Shown: positions 38,754-51,740, numbered from the stretch's first letter. The stretch is DNA of 64,000 bases from Luidia sarsii (GCA_949987565.1 OX465109.1:9710627-9774626); one strand, 5' to 3'. Numbers and translations are program-made. The notes: generated by a model not told the origin, from the letters alone.

Positions 38754-40551
38754 TCAGGAAATCAGGCCAGGCCAATGTCTGGTAGTTTCACCATCTTCAT
38801 CTTGCAGTTGTTGGTCCAAACTTTGCCTCCTGCGGACAGGAAAATCAAACAATACACTCCTATGATGAAAACGGAGGTAAAAGCAGAGACTCAAAGAGAG
38901 AGATAGAGACTGAAGCTGAGGCAGAGAGAAGCAGAGACAGAGGCGGAGGCAAGGGTGGAGATAGAGATGGAGACGGAGACGGAGACGGAGACTGAGACGG
39001 AGATAGAGGCAGAGGCGGATGCAGAGGCAGAGGCAGAGGCAGAGGCGGAGGCAGAGGCGGATGCAGAGGCGGGGGCGGAGATGGAGACAGAGACAGAGAT
39101 AGAGGTAGGGGGGCAGTGGCAGATATAGATACACTAAACTTTGAAATGCCTACCAAATTTGTCAGCTTATTGTTGCTCAAGTTCTTGTCAGGAAATCAGG
39201 CCAGGCCGATGTCTGGTAGTTTCACAACCTTCATCTTGCATTCGTGGGACCAAACTTTGCCTCCTGCGGGCAGGAAAATCAAACAATACACTCTTATGAT
39301 AAAGGCAGAGGTAAAAGCAGGGACTCAAAGAGAGAGAGATAGAGGCTGAAGCTGAGGCAGAGAGAAGCAGAGACAGAGGCGGAGGCAGGGACGGAGATGG
39401 AGATGGAGATGGAGACGGAGAAACAGAGACGGAGACGGAGACGAAGATGGAGAGGGAGACGGAGACTGAGACGGAGAAAGAGGCAGAGGCGGATGCAGAG
39501 GCGGAGGCAGAGGGGGAGGCAGAGGCGGAGGCGGAGATGGAGATGGAGATGGAGATGGTGACGGAGATGGAGAGGGAGAAACAGAGACGGAGACGGAGAT
39601 GGAGATGGAGAGGGAGACGGAGACTGAGACGGAGATAGAGGCAGAGGCGGATGCGGAGGCAGAGGCGGAGGCAGAGGCGGAGGCGGGCGGAGATGGAGAC
39701 AGAGACAGAGATAGAGGTAGGGGGGCAGTGGCAGATATAGATACACTAAACTTTGAAATGCCTACCAAATTTGTCAGCTTATTGTTGCTCAAGTTCTTGT
39801 CAGGAAATCAGGCCAGGCCAATGTCTGGTAGTTTCACCACCTTCATCTTGCAGTTGTTGGACCAAACTTTGCCTCCTGCGGACAGGAAAATCAAACAATA
39901 CACTCTTATGATGAAGGCAAAGGTAAAAGCAGAGACTCAAAGAGAGAGATAGAGACTGAAGCTGAGGCAGAGAGAAGCAGAGACAGAGGCGGAGATGGAG
40001 ACGGAGATGGAGACGGAGATCGAGACAGAGACAGAGACGGAGAGGGAGATGGAGACTGAGACGGGGATAGAGGCAGAGGCGGATGCAGATGCAGAGGCGG
40101 AGGCAGAGGCGGGGGCGGAGATGGAGACACAGACAGAGATAGAGGTAGGGGGGCAGTGGCAGATATAGATACACTAAACTTTGAAATGCCTACCAAATTT
40201 GTCAGCTTATTGTTGCTAAAGTTCTTGTCAGGAAATCAGGCCAGGCCAATGTCTGGTAGTTTCACCACCTTCATCTTGCAGTTGTTAGACTAAACTTTGC
40301 CTCCTGCGGACAGGAAAATCAAACAATACACTCTTATGATGAAGGCAGAGGTAAAAGCAGAGACTCAAAGAGAGAGATAGAGACTGAAGCTGAGGCAGAG
40401 AGAAGCAGAGACAGAGGCAGAGGCAGGGGCGGAGACGGAGACGGAGACGAAGAGGGAGACGGAGACGGAGGATGAGGCGGAGTCAGATATAGATACACAC
40501 AGCTTAGAAATGCATACCAAATTTGTCAGCTCATTGCTGTTCAAGTTGTTG

Positions 40552-43500
40552 TCAGGAAATCAGGCCGGTCCAATGTCTGGTAGTTTCACCACCTTCATCT
40601 TGCATTTGTTGGACCAAACGTTGCCTCCTGCGGACAGGAAAATCAAACAATACACTCTTATGATGAAGGCAGAGGTAAAAGCAGAGACTCAAAGAGAGAG
40701 ATAGAGACTGAAGCTGAGGCAGAGAGAAGCAGAGACAGAGGCGGAGGCAGGGGCTGAGGCAGGGGCGGAGATGGAGACGGAGATCGAGAGAGAGACAGAG
40801 ACGGAGACAGAGAGGGAGACGGAGACTGAGACGGAGATAGAGGCAGAGGCGGAGGCAGAGGCAGAGGCGGAGGCAGAGGCAGAGGCAGAGGCGGAGGCAG
40901 AGGCAGAGGCGGAGGCAGAGGCAGAGGCAGAGGCAGAGGCGGAGGCAGAGGCGGAGGCAGAGGCAGAGGCAGAGGCGGAGGCAGAGGCGGAGGCAGAGGC
41001 GGAGGCGGAGGCGGAGGCGGAGGCGGAGGCGGAGGCGGAGGCGGAGGCAGAGGCGGATGCAGAGGCGGGGTGGAGATGGAGACAGAGACAGAGATAGAGG
41101 TAGGGGGGCAGTGGCAGATATAGATACACTAAACTTTAAAATGCCTACCAAATTTGTCAGCTTATTGTTGCTGAAGTTCTTGTCAGGAAATCAGGCCAGG
41201 CCAATTTCTGGTAATTTCACCACCTTCATCTTGCAGTTGTTGGACCAAACTTTGCCTCCTGCGGGCAGGAAAATCAAACAATACACTCTTATGATGAAGG
41301 CAGAGGTAAAAGCAGGGACTCAAAGAGAGAGAGAGATAGAGGCTGAAGCTGAGGCAGAGAGAAGCAGAGACAGAGACGGAGACGGAGATGGAGACGGAGA
41401 CGGAGATGGAGACGGAGACGGAGATGGAGACAGAGACAGAGACGGATACTGAGAGGGAGAGGGAGACGGAGACTGAGACGGAGATAGAGGCAGAGGCAGA
41501 TGCAGATGCAGAGGCGGAGGCAGAGGTGGAGGCGGAGGCAGAGGCGGGGGCGGAGATTGAGACACAGACAGAGATAGAGGTAGGGAGGCAGTGGCAGATA
41601 TAGATACACTAAACTTGGAAATGCCTACCAAATTTGTCAGCATATTGTTGCTCAAGTTCTTGTCAGGAAATCAGGCCAGGCCAATGTCTGGTAATTTCAC
41701 CACCTTCATCTTGCAGTTGTTTGACCAAACTTTGCCTTCTGCGGACAGGAAAATCAAACAATACACTCTCATGATGAAGGCACAGGTAAAAGCAGAGACT
41801 CAAAGAGAGAGATAGAGACTGAAGCTGAGGCAGAGAGAAGCAGAGACAGAGGCGGAGGCAGGGGTGGAGACGGAGACAGAGATGGAGACAGAGACAGAGG
41901 CGGAGGCAGAGGCAGATATAGATACACTAAACTTTGAAATGCCTACCAAATTTGTCAGCTTATTGTTGCTCAAGTTCTTGTCAGGAAATCAGGCCAGGCC
42001 AATGTCTGGTAGTTTCACCACCTTCATCTTGCAGTTGTTGGACCAAACTTTGCCTCCTGCGGACAGGAAAATCAAACAATACACTCTTATGATGAAGGCA
42101 AAGGTAAAAGCAGAGACTCAAAGAGAGAAATAGAGACTGAAGCTGAGGCAGAGAGAAGCAGAGACAGAGGCAGAGGCAGGGGCGGAGACGGAGACGGAGA
42201 CGAAGACGGAGACGGAGACGGAGGATGAGGCGGAGTCAGATATAGATACACACAGCTTAGAAATGCATACCAAATTTGTCAGCTCATTGCTGTTCAAGTT
42301 GTTGTCAGGAAATCAGGCCGGGCCAATGTCTGGTAGTTTCACCACCTTCATCTTGCATTTGTTGGACCAAACTTTGCCTCCTGCGGACAGGAAAATCAAA
42401 CAATACACTCTTATGATGAAGGCAGAGGTAAAAGCAGAGACTCAAAAAGAGAGATAGAGACTGAAGCTGAGGCAGAGAGAAGCAGAGACAGAGGCGGAGG
42501 CAGGGGCGGAGGCAGGGGCGGAGATGGAGACGGAGACCGAGACAGAGAGGGAGACGGAGACTGAGACGGAGATAGAGGCAGAGGCAGAGGCGGAGGCAGA
42601 GGCGGAGGCGGAGGCGGATGCAGAGGCGGGGGCGGAGATGGAGACAGAGACAGAGATAGAGGTAGGGGGGCAGTGGCAGATATAGATACACTAAACTTTG
42701 AAATGCCTACCAAATTTGTAAGCTTATTGTTGCTGAAGTTCTTATCAGGAAATCAGGCCAGGCCAATTTCTGGTAATTTCACCACCTTCATCTTGCAGTT
42801 GTTGGACCAAACTTTGCCTCCTGCGGGCACGAAAATCAAACAATACACTCTTATGATGAAGGCAGAGGTAAAAGCAGGGACTCAAAGAGAGAGATAGAGA
42901 CTGAAGCTGAGGCAGAGAGAAGCAGAGACAGAGGCGGAGGCAGGGGCTGAGGCAGGGGCGGAGATGGAGACGGAGATCGAGAGAGAGACAGAGACGGAGA
43001 CAGAGAGGGAGACGGAGACTGAGACGGAGATAGAGGCAGAGGCGGAGGCAGAGGCAGAGGCGGAGGCAGAGGCAGAGGCAGAGGCGGAGGCAGAGGCAGA
43101 GGCGGAGGCAGAGGCAGAGGCAGAGGCAGAGGCGGAGGCAGAGGCGGAGGCAGAGGCAGAGGCAGAGGCGGAGGCAGAGGCGGAGGCAGAGGCGGAGGCG
43201 GAGGCGGAGGCGGAGGCGGAGGCGGAGGCGGAGGCGGAGGCAGAGGCGGATGCAGAGGCGGGGTGGAGATGGAGACAGAGACAGAGATAGAGGTAGGGGG
43301 GCAGTGGCAGATATAGATACACTAAACTTTAAAATGCCTACCAAATTTGTCAGCTTATTGTTGCTGAAGTTCTTGTCAGGAAATCAGGCCAGGCCAATTT
43401 CTGGTAATTTCACCACCTTCATCTTGCAGTTGTTGGACCAAACTTTGCCTCCTGCGGGCAGGAAAATCAAACAATACACTCTTATGATGAAGGCAGAGGT

Positions 43501-44937
43501 AAAAGCAGGGACTCAAAGAGAGAGAGAGATAGAGGCTGAAGCTGAGGCAGAGAGAAGCAGAGACAGAGACGGAGACGGAGATGGAGACGGAGACGGAGAT
43601 GGAGACGGAGACGGAGATGGAGACAGAGACAGAGACGGATACTGAGAGGGAGAGGGAGACGGAGACTGAGACGGAGATAGAGGCAGAGGCAGATGCAGAT
43701 GCAGAGGCGGAGGCAGAGGTGGAGGCGGAGGCAGAGGCGGGGGCGGAGATTGAGACACAGACAGAGATAGAGGTAGGGAGGCAGTGGCAGATATAGATAC
43801 ACTAAACTTGGAAATGCCTACCAAATTTGTCAGCATATTGTTGCTCAAGTTCTTGTCAGGAAATCAGGCCAGGCCAATGTCTGGTAATTTCACCACCTTC
43901 ATCTTGCAGTTGTTTGACCAAACTTTGCCTTCTGCGGACAGGAAAATCAAACAATACACTCTCATGATGAAGGCACAGGTAAAAGCAGAGACTCAAAGAG
44001 AGAGATAGAGACTGAAGCTGAGGCAGAGAGAAGCAGAGACAGAGGCGGAGGCAGGGGTGGAGACGGAGACAGAGATGGAGACAGAGACAGAGGCGGAGGC
44101 AGAGGCAGATATAGATACACTAAACTTTGAAATGCCTACCAAATTTGTCAGCTTATTGTTGCTCAAGTTCTTGTCAGGAAATCAGGCCAGGCCAATGTCT
44201 GGTAGTTTCACCACCTTCATCTTGCAGTTGTTGGACCAAACTTTGCCTCCTGCGGACAGGAAAATCAAACAATACACTCTTATGATGAAGGCAAAGGTAA
44301 AAGCAGAGACTCAAAGAGAGAAATAGAGACTGAAGCTGAGGCAGAGAGAAGCAGAGACAGAGGCAGAGGCAGGGGCGGAGACGGAGACGGAGACGAAGAC
44401 GGAGACGGAGACGGAGGATGAGGCGGAGTCAGATATAGATACACACAGCTTAGAAATGCATACCAAATTTGTCAGCTCATTGCTGTTCAAGTTGTTGTCA
44501 GGAAATCAGGCCGGGCCAATGTCTGGTAGTTTCACCACCTTCATCTTGCATTTGTTGGACCAAACTTTGCCTCCTGCGGACAGGAAAATCAAACAATACA
44601 CTCTTATGATGAAGGCAGAGGTAAAAGCAGAGACTCAAAAAGAGAGATAGAGACTGAAGCTGAGGCAGAGAGAAGCAGAGACAGAGGCGGAGGCAGGGGC
44701 GGAGGCAGGGGCGGAGATGGAGACGGAGACCGAGACAGAGAGGGAGACGGAGACTGAGACGGAGATAGAGGCAGAGGCAGAGGCGGAGGCAGAGGCGGAG
44801 GCGGAGGCGGATGCAGAGGCGGGGGCGGAGATGGAGACAGAGACAGAGATAGAGGTAGGGGGGCAGTGGCAGATATAGATACACTAAACTTTGAAATGCC
44901 TACCAAATTTGTAAGCTTATTGTTGCTGAAGTTCTTA
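40552..44937. repeat. 2,193-bp higher-order repeat, two copies
   Basis: All frames of 40,552-42,744 recur 2,193 bp later (41,289 to 43,482; 42,305 to 44,498). Each copy has five units, including a very short one with GGAGGCAGAGGCAGATATAG that lacks the G6 box. Confidence 0.88.
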
Positions 44938-46621
44938 TCAGGAAATCAGGCCAGGCCAATGTCTGGTAGTTTCACCACCTTCATCTTGCAGTTGTTGGAC
45001 CAAACTTTGCCTCCTGCGGGCAGGAAAATCAAACAATGCACTCTTATGATGAAGGCAGAGGTAAAAGCAGGGACTCAAAGAGAGAGAGAGAGATAGAGGC
45101 TGAAGCTGAGGCAGAGAGAAGCAGAGACAGAGGCGGAGGCAGGGGCGGAGGCAGGGGCGGAGATGGAGACGGAGACCGAGACAGAGAGGGAGACGGAGAC
45201 TGAGACGGAGATAGAGGCAGAGGCAGAGGCAGAGGCGGAGGCAGAGGCGGAGGCGGAGGCGGAGGCAGAGGCGGATGCAGAGGCGGAGGCAGAGGAGGAG
45301 GCAGAGGCGGGGGCGGAGATGGAGATGGAGATGGAGATGGTGACGGAGATGGAGAGGGAGAAAAAGAGACGGAGACGGAGATGGAGATGGAGAGGGAGAC
45401 GGAGACTGAGACGGAGATAGAGGCAGAGGCGGATGCGGAGGCAGAGGCGGAGGCAGAGGCGGAGGCGGGCGGAGATGGAGACAGAGACAGAGATAGAGGT
45501 AGGGGGGCAGTGGCAGATATAGATACACTAAACTTTGAAATGCCTACCAAATTTGTCAGCTTATTGTTGCTCAAGTTCTTGTCAGGAAATCAGGCCAGGC
45601 CAATGTCTGGTAGTTTCACCACCTTCATCTTGCAGTTGTTGGACCAAACTTTGCCTCCTGCGGACAGGAAAATCAAACAATACACTCTTATGATGAAGGC
45701 AAAGGTAAAAGCAGAGACTCAAAGAGAGAGATAGAGACTGAAGCTGAGGCAGAGAGAAGCAGAGACAGAGGCGGAGATGGAGACGGAGATGGAGACGGAG
45801 ATCGAGACAGAGACAGAGACGGAGAGGGAGACGGAGACTGAGACGGGGATAGAGGCAGAGGCGGATGCAGATGCAGAGGCCGAGGCAGAGGCGGGGGCGG
45901 AGATGGAGACACAGACAGAGATAGAGGTAGGGGGGCAGTGGCAGATATAGATACACTAAACTTTGAAATGCCTACCAAATTTGTCAGCTTATTGTTGCTA
46001 AAGTTCTTGTCAGGAAATCAGGCCAGGCCAATGTCTGGTAGTTTCACCACCTTCATCTTGCAGTTGTTAGACTAAACTTTGCCTCCTGCGGACAGGAAAA
46101 TCAAACAATACACTCTTATGATGAAGGCAGAGGTAAAAGCAGAGACTCAAAGAGAGAGATAGAGACTGAAGCTGAGGCAGAGAGAAGCAGAGACAGAGGC
46201 AGAGGCAGGGGCGGAGACGGAGACGGAGACGAAGAGGGAGACGGAGACGGAGGATGAGGCGGAGTCAGATATAGATACACACAGCTTAGAAATGCATACC
46301 AAATTTGTCAGCTCATTGCTGTTCAAGTTGTTGTCAGGAAATCAGGCCGGTCCAATGTCTGGTAGTTTCACCACCTTCATCTTGCATTTGTTGGACCAAA
46401 CTTTGCCTCCTGCGGACAGGAAAATCAAACAATACACTCTTATGATGAAGGCAGAGGTAAAAGCAGAGACTCAAAGAGAGAGATAGAGACTGAAGCTGAG
46501 GCAGAGAGAAGCAGAGACAGAGGCGGAGGCAGGGGCTGAGGCAGGGGCGGAGATGGAGACGGAGATCGAGAGAGAGACAGAGACGGAGACAGAGAGGGAG
46601 ACGGAGACTGAGACGGAGATA

Positions 46622-46895
46622 GAGGCAGAGGCGGAGGCAGAGGCAGAGGCGGAGGCAGAGGCAGAGGCAGAGGCAGAGGCAGAGGCAGAGGCGGAGGCAG
46701 AGGCAGAGGCGGAGGCAGAGGCAGAGGCAGAGGCAGAGGCAGAGGCGGAGGCAGAGGCGGAGGCAGAGGCAGAGGCAGAGGCGGAGGCAGAGGCGGAGGC
46801 AGAGGCGGAGGCAGAGGCGGAGGCAGAGGCGGAGGCGGAGGCGGAGGCGGAGGCGGAGGCGGAGGCGGAGGCGGAGGCAGAGGCGGATGCAGAGG
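46622..46895 (+). repeat. Longest GAGGCA/GAGGCG hexamer block
   Basis: About 45 consecutive 6-bp repeats alternating GAGGCA and GAGGCG, the longest in the window. Homologous blocks of smaller size lie at about 32,553-32,800, 34,993-35,245, 37,018-37,270, 40,847-41,065 and 43,035-43,255. The right end of each is pure GAGGCG, the left mixed, suggesting growth at one end. All three frames of both strands are open, giving Ala-Glu, Arg-Gln or Gly-Arg on one strand and Leu-Pro, Ser-Ala or Cys-Leu on the other. Confidence 0.95.
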
Positions 46896-49800
46896 CGGGG
46901 GTGTAGATGGAGACAGAGACAGAGAGAGAGGTAGGGGGGCAGTGGCAGATATAGATACACTAAACTTTAAAATGCCTACCAAATTTGTCAGCTTATTGTT
47001 GCTGAAGTTCTTGTCAGGAAATCAAGCCAGGCCAATTTCTGGTAATTTCACCACCTTCATCTTGCAGTTGTTGGACCAAACTTTGCCTCCTGCGGGCAGG
47101 AAAATCAAACAATACACTCTTATGATGAAGGCAGAGGTAAAAGCAGGGACTCAAAGAGAGAGAGATAGAGGCTGAAGCTGAGGCAGAGAGAAGCAGAGAC
47201 AGAGACGGAGACGGAGATGGAGACGGAGACGGAGACGGAGACGGAGACGGAGACAGAGACAGAGACAGAGACGGATACGGAGAGGGAGAGGGAGACGGAG
47301 ACTGAGACGGAGATAGAGGCAGAGGCAGATGCAGATGCAGAGGCGGAGGCAGAGGTGGAGGCGGAGGCAGAGGCGGGGGCGGAGATTGAGACACAGACAG
47401 AGATAGAGGTAGGGAGGCAGTGGCAGATATAGATACACTAAACTTGGAAATGCCTACCAAATTTGTCAGCATATTGTTGCTCAAGTTCTTGTCAGGAAAT
47501 CAGGCCAGGCCAATGTCTGGTAGTTTCACCACCTTCATCTTGCAGTTGTTTGACCAAACTTTGCCTTCTGCGGACAGGAAAATCAAACAATACACTCTCA
47601 TGATGAAGGCACAGGTAAAAGCAGAGACTCAAAGAGAGAGATAGAGACTGAAGCTGAGGCAGAGAGAAGCAGAGACAGAGGCGGAGGCAGGGGCGGAGAC
47701 GGAGACAGAGATTGAGACAGAGACAGAGGCGGAGGCAGAGGCAGATATAGATACACTAAACTTTGAAATGCCTACCAAATTTGTCAGCTTATTGTTGCTC
47801 AAGTTCTTGTCAGGAAATCAGGCCAGGCCAATGTCTGGTAGTTTCACCACCTTCATCTTGCAGTTGTTGGACCAAACTTTGCCTCCTGCGGACAGGAAAA
47901 TCAAACAATACACTCTTATGATGAAGGCAAAGGTAAAAGCAGGGACTCAAAGAGAGAGATAGAGACTGAAGCTGAGGCAGAGAGAAGCAGAGACAGAGGC
48001 GGAGATGGAGACGGAGATGGAGACGGAGATCGAGACAGAGACAGAGACGGAGACGGAGAGGGAGACGGAGACTGAGACGGGGATAGAGGCAGAGGCGGAT
48101 GCAGATGCAGAGGCGGAGGCAGAGGCGGGGGCGGAGATGGAGACACAGACAGAGATAGAGGTAGGGGGCAGTGGCAGATATAGATACACTAAACTTGATA
48201 TGCCTACCAAATTTGTCAGCTTATTGTTGCTCAAGTTCTTGTCAGGAAATCAGGCCAGGCCAATGTCTGGTAGTTTCACCACCTTCATCTTGCAGTTGTT
48301 GGACCAAACTTTGCCTCCTGCGGACAGGAAAATCAAACAATACACTCTTATGATGAAGGCAGAGGTAAAAGCAGAGACTCAAAGAGAGAGATAGAGACTG
48401 AAGCGGAGGCAGAGAGAAGCAGAGACAGAGGCAGAGGCAGGGGCGGAGACGGAGACGGAGACGAAGAGGGAGACGGAGACGGAGGATGAGGCGGAGTCAG
48501 ATATAGATACACACAGCTTAGAAATGCATACCAAATTTGTCAGCTCATTGCTGTTCAAGTTGTTGTCAGGAAATCAGGCCGGGCCAATGTCTGGTAGTTT
48601 CACCACCTTCATCTTGCATTTGTTGGACCAAACTTTGCCTCCTGCGGACAGGAAAATCAAACAATACACTCTTATGATGAAGGCACAGGTAAAAGCAGAG
48701 ACTCAAAGAGAGAGATAGAGACTGAAGCTGAGGCAGAGAGAAGCAGAGACAGAGGCAGAGGCAGGGGCAGAGACGGAGACAGAGATGGAGACAGAGACAG
48801 AGGCGGAGGCAGAGGCAGATATAGATACACTAAACTTTGAAATGCCTACCAAATTTGTCAGCTTATTGTTGCTCAAGTTCTTGTCAGGAAATCAGGCCAG
48901 GCCAATGTCTGGTAGTTTCACCACCTTCATCTTGCAGTTGTTGGACCAAACTTTGCCTCCTGCGGACAGGAAAATCAAACAATACACTCTTATGATGAAG
49001 GCAAAGGTAAAAGCAGGGACTCAAAGAGAGAGATAGAGACTGAAGCTGAGGCAGAGAGAAGCAGAGACAGAGGCAGAGGCAGGGGCGGAGACGGAGACGG
49101 AGACGAAGAGGGAGACGGAGACGGAGGATGAGGCGGAGTCAGATATAGATACACACAGCTTAGAAATGCATACCAAATTTGTCAGCTCATTGCTGTTCAA
49201 GTTGTTGTCAGGAAATCAGGCCGGGCCAATGTCTGGTAGTTTCACCACCTTCATCTTGCATTTGTTGGACCAAACTTTGCCTCCTGCGGACAGGAAAATC
49301 AAACAATACACTCTTATGATGAAGGCAGAGGTAAAAGCAGAGACTCAAAGAGAGAGATAGAGACTGAAGCTGAGGCAGAGAGAAGCAGAGACAGAGGCGG
49401 AGGCAGGGGCGGAGGCAGGGGCGGAGATGGAGACGGAGACCGAGACAGAGAGGGAGACGGAGACTGAGACGGAGATAGAGGCAGAGGCAGAGGCAGAGGC
49501 AGAGGCGGAGGCAGAGGCGGAGGCGGAGGCGGATGCAGAGGCGGGGGCGGAGATGGAGACAGAGACAGAGATAGAGGTAGGGGGGCAGTGGCAGATATAG
49601 ATACACTAAACTTTGAAATGCCTACCAAATTTGTCAGCTTATTGTTGCTGAAGTTCTTATCAGGAAATCAGGCCAGGCCAATGTCTGGTAGTTTCACCAC
49701 CTTCATCTTGCAGTTGTTGGACCAAACTTTGCCTCCTGCGGGCAGGAAAATCAAACAATGCACTCTTATGATGAAGGCAGAGGTAAAAGCAGGGACTCAA

Positions 49801-50867
49801 AGAGAGAGAGAGAGATAGAGGCTGAAGCTGAGGCAGAGAGAAGCAGAGACAGAGGCGGAGGCAGGGGCGGAGGCAGGGGCGGAGATGGAGACGGAGACCG
49901 AGACAGAGAGGGAGACGGAGACTGAGACGGAGATAGAGGCAGAGGCAGAGGCAGAGGCGGAGGCAGAGGCGGAGGCGGAGGCGGAGGCAGAGGCGGATGC
50001 AGAGGCGGGGCGGAGATGGAGACAGAGATAGAGGTAGGGGGGCAGTGGCAGATATAGATACACTAAACTTTGAAATGCCTACCAAATTTGTCAGCTTATT
50101 GTTGCTCAAGTTCTTGTCAGGAAATCAGGCCAGGCCAATTTCTGGTAGTTTCACCACCTTCATCTTGCAGTTGTTGGACCAAACTTTGCCTCCTGCGGAC
50201 AGGAAAATCAAACAATACACTCTTATGATGAAGGCAGAGGTAAAAGCAGGGACTCAAAGAGAGAGAGATAGAGGCTGAAGCTGAGGCAGAGAGAAGCAGA
50301 GACAGAGGCGGAGGCAGGGGCGGAGGCAGGGGCGGAGGCAGGGGCGGAGATGGAGACGGAGAGAGAGAGGGAGACAGAGACTGAGACGGAGATAGAGGCG
50401 GAGGCAGAGGCGGAGGCGGAGGCGGATGCAGATGCAGAGGCGGAGGCGGAGGCGGAGGCGGAGGCGGAGGCAGAGGCGGGGGCGGAGATGGAGACAGAGA
50501 CAGAGATAGAGGTAGGGGGGCAGTGGCAGATATAGATACACTAAACTTTGAAATGCCTACCAAATTTGTCAGCTCATTGCTGCTCAAGTTCTTGTCAGGA
50601 AATCAGGCCGGCCCAATGTCTGGTAGTTTCACCACCTTCATCTTGCATTTGTTGGACCAAACTTTGCCTCCTGCGGACAGGAAAATCAAACAATACACTC
50701 TTAAGATGAAGGCAGAGGTAAAAGCAGAGACTCAAAGAGAGAGATAGACACTGAAGCTGAGGCAGAGAGAAGCAGAGACAGAAGCGGAGGCAGGGGCGGG
50801 GGCGGAGATGGAGAGGCAGAGATAGAGACAAAGGCAGAGGCGGAGGCAGAGGGGGAGACAGAGGCAG

Positions 50868-51130
50868 ATAATACACAAAACATAGAAATGCATACCAAAT
50901 TTGTCAGCTCATTGCTGCTCAAGTTCTTGACAAGAAATCAGGCCGGGCCAATGTCTGGTAGTTTCACCACCTTCATCTTGCAGTTGTTGGACCAAACTCA
51001 AACACAATACACTGTTCTGATGAAGGCAGAGGTAAAAGCAGAGACTTAAAGAGAGAGATAGAGGCAGAGGTAGAACTAGAGGTAGAGGCAGATAGAGGCA
51101 GAGGCAGACACAAAGGCAGAGTCAGTGGCA
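50868..51130. repeat. Degenerate right edge of the array
   Basis: The last unit has lost the G6 box (AATACACAAAACATAG instead), has CAAGTTCTTGACAAG, and is missing about 25 bases covering the splice-acceptor part of the core (ACCAAACTCAAACACAATAC at about 50,990). Sequence then fades into AGAGGTAGAGGCAG. Decay at the edge is usual for satellites that homogenise internally. Confidence 0.85.
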
Positions 51131-51541
51131 GGGGCCTTGTTGCTTTTGAGAAAGATTGCAAATCATCTTAGAAAGATTAGAATAGCATCACAAGCCCCCT
51201 GGGCTCAGAAATGCATACCAATGGTCATAAGCCATCTATATACATGTAGACCTTGATGAAACCATTCCAATGAACCGTACTGCAGTGATATGTGCAAGAA
51301 GGGCAAACACTCATTGAAACACATTCTCACTGACTCAAAAATCTGTTCAAAACCAGTCCTTACCTAAAGAGACCTTCACAATATTTCATATTATAGCCTC
51401 ATGTTATTGCCGAGTGTGTCTTCACTTCAACCAAATCAATCTAGGCAAGTAATTACCTGATGGCTTACAGCCCTGTCTGATCCACTCCATGAAGCCCAGG
51501 GGTTCTCGAGTCTTGTACTAGGTTTGTCTGCTCATCACTGC

Positions 51542-51600
51542 TCAAGTTCCTGGTAGTTTCCCCACCTTCAACTTGCGTATGTTTGACAAAACGTCACTTC
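51542..51600 (-). other. Diverged, shortened candidate terminal exon
   Basis: After TCCATCCTAGCCCCAG the minus strand reads GA plus 18 codons (SDVLSNIRKLKVGKLPGT) and TGA. It aligns with the 68-nt piece of the array, but about 25 bases have been lost at the 3' end so the stop is a different one. It supports common ancestry, not function. Confidence 0.4.
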
Positions 51601-51704
51601 CTGGGGCTAGGATGGAGGTAGAGGTAAATGTAGAGAGGTAGAGGCAGAGAGTGTCGGAGACTGAGGCAGAGGCAAAGGGTAAGGTAGAGAGAAACAGAGA
51701 GATA

Positions 51705-51740
51705 GGGGCAGGGGCAGGGGCAGGGGCAGGGGCAGGGGCA
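51705..51740 (+). repeat. (GGGGCA)6, canonical G-quadruplex motif
   Basis: Six uninterrupted GGGGCA repeats provide six G4 runs with 2-nt loops, a strong four-tetrad quadruplex pattern on the plus strand. It lies within the minisatellite part of the first flanking unit, where array units have GAGGCA. Confidence 0.92.

Larger units (their letters stand above)
39800..47650. repeat. 5,782-bp higher-order period overlapping the 2,193-bp repeat
   Basis: The unit at 39,800-40,174 recurs at 45,582-45,956 and 40,552 corresponds to 46,334, a shift of 5,782. After about 46,900 the register drifts by tens of bases through hexamer gain. The 2,193-bp duplication therefore happened inside an older multi-unit block. 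Confidence 0.8.
27900..51049. repeat. Right zone of satellite array: about 50 PLE-less units
   Basis: I count about 50 occurrences of AAATGC(C/A)TACCAAATTTGTCAGC between 28,296 and 50,889. Each unit then has the core (CTGGTAGTTTCACCACC ... TTGCCTCCTGCGG), GATGAAGGCAGAGGTAAAAGC, AGAGAGATAGAGACTGAAGC, a GAGACGGAGAC / GAGGCAGAGGCG block of variable length, and GGGGGGCAGTGGCAGATATAGATACAC. Units vary from about 320 to 660 bp according to the minisatellite block. A plus-strand frame of 64-77 codons (beginning MADIDTLN or MPTKFVSLLLLK) recurs in most units but is broken in the flanking diverged copies, so I do not call it a gene. Confidence 0.95.

Noticed and set aside
27900..51049. CRISPR-like regular repeats
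   Set aside because: Repeats are hundreds of bases long, spacers are minisatellites, and the context is eukaryotic; no cas genes.
1..51049. Sea-urchin Sp185/333-type immune gene cluster (genes flanked by GA-rich simple repeats)
   Set aside because: No leader exon, Gly/His-rich repeat exon or RGD motif is visible; the only conserved protein domain is a retroelement nuclease.
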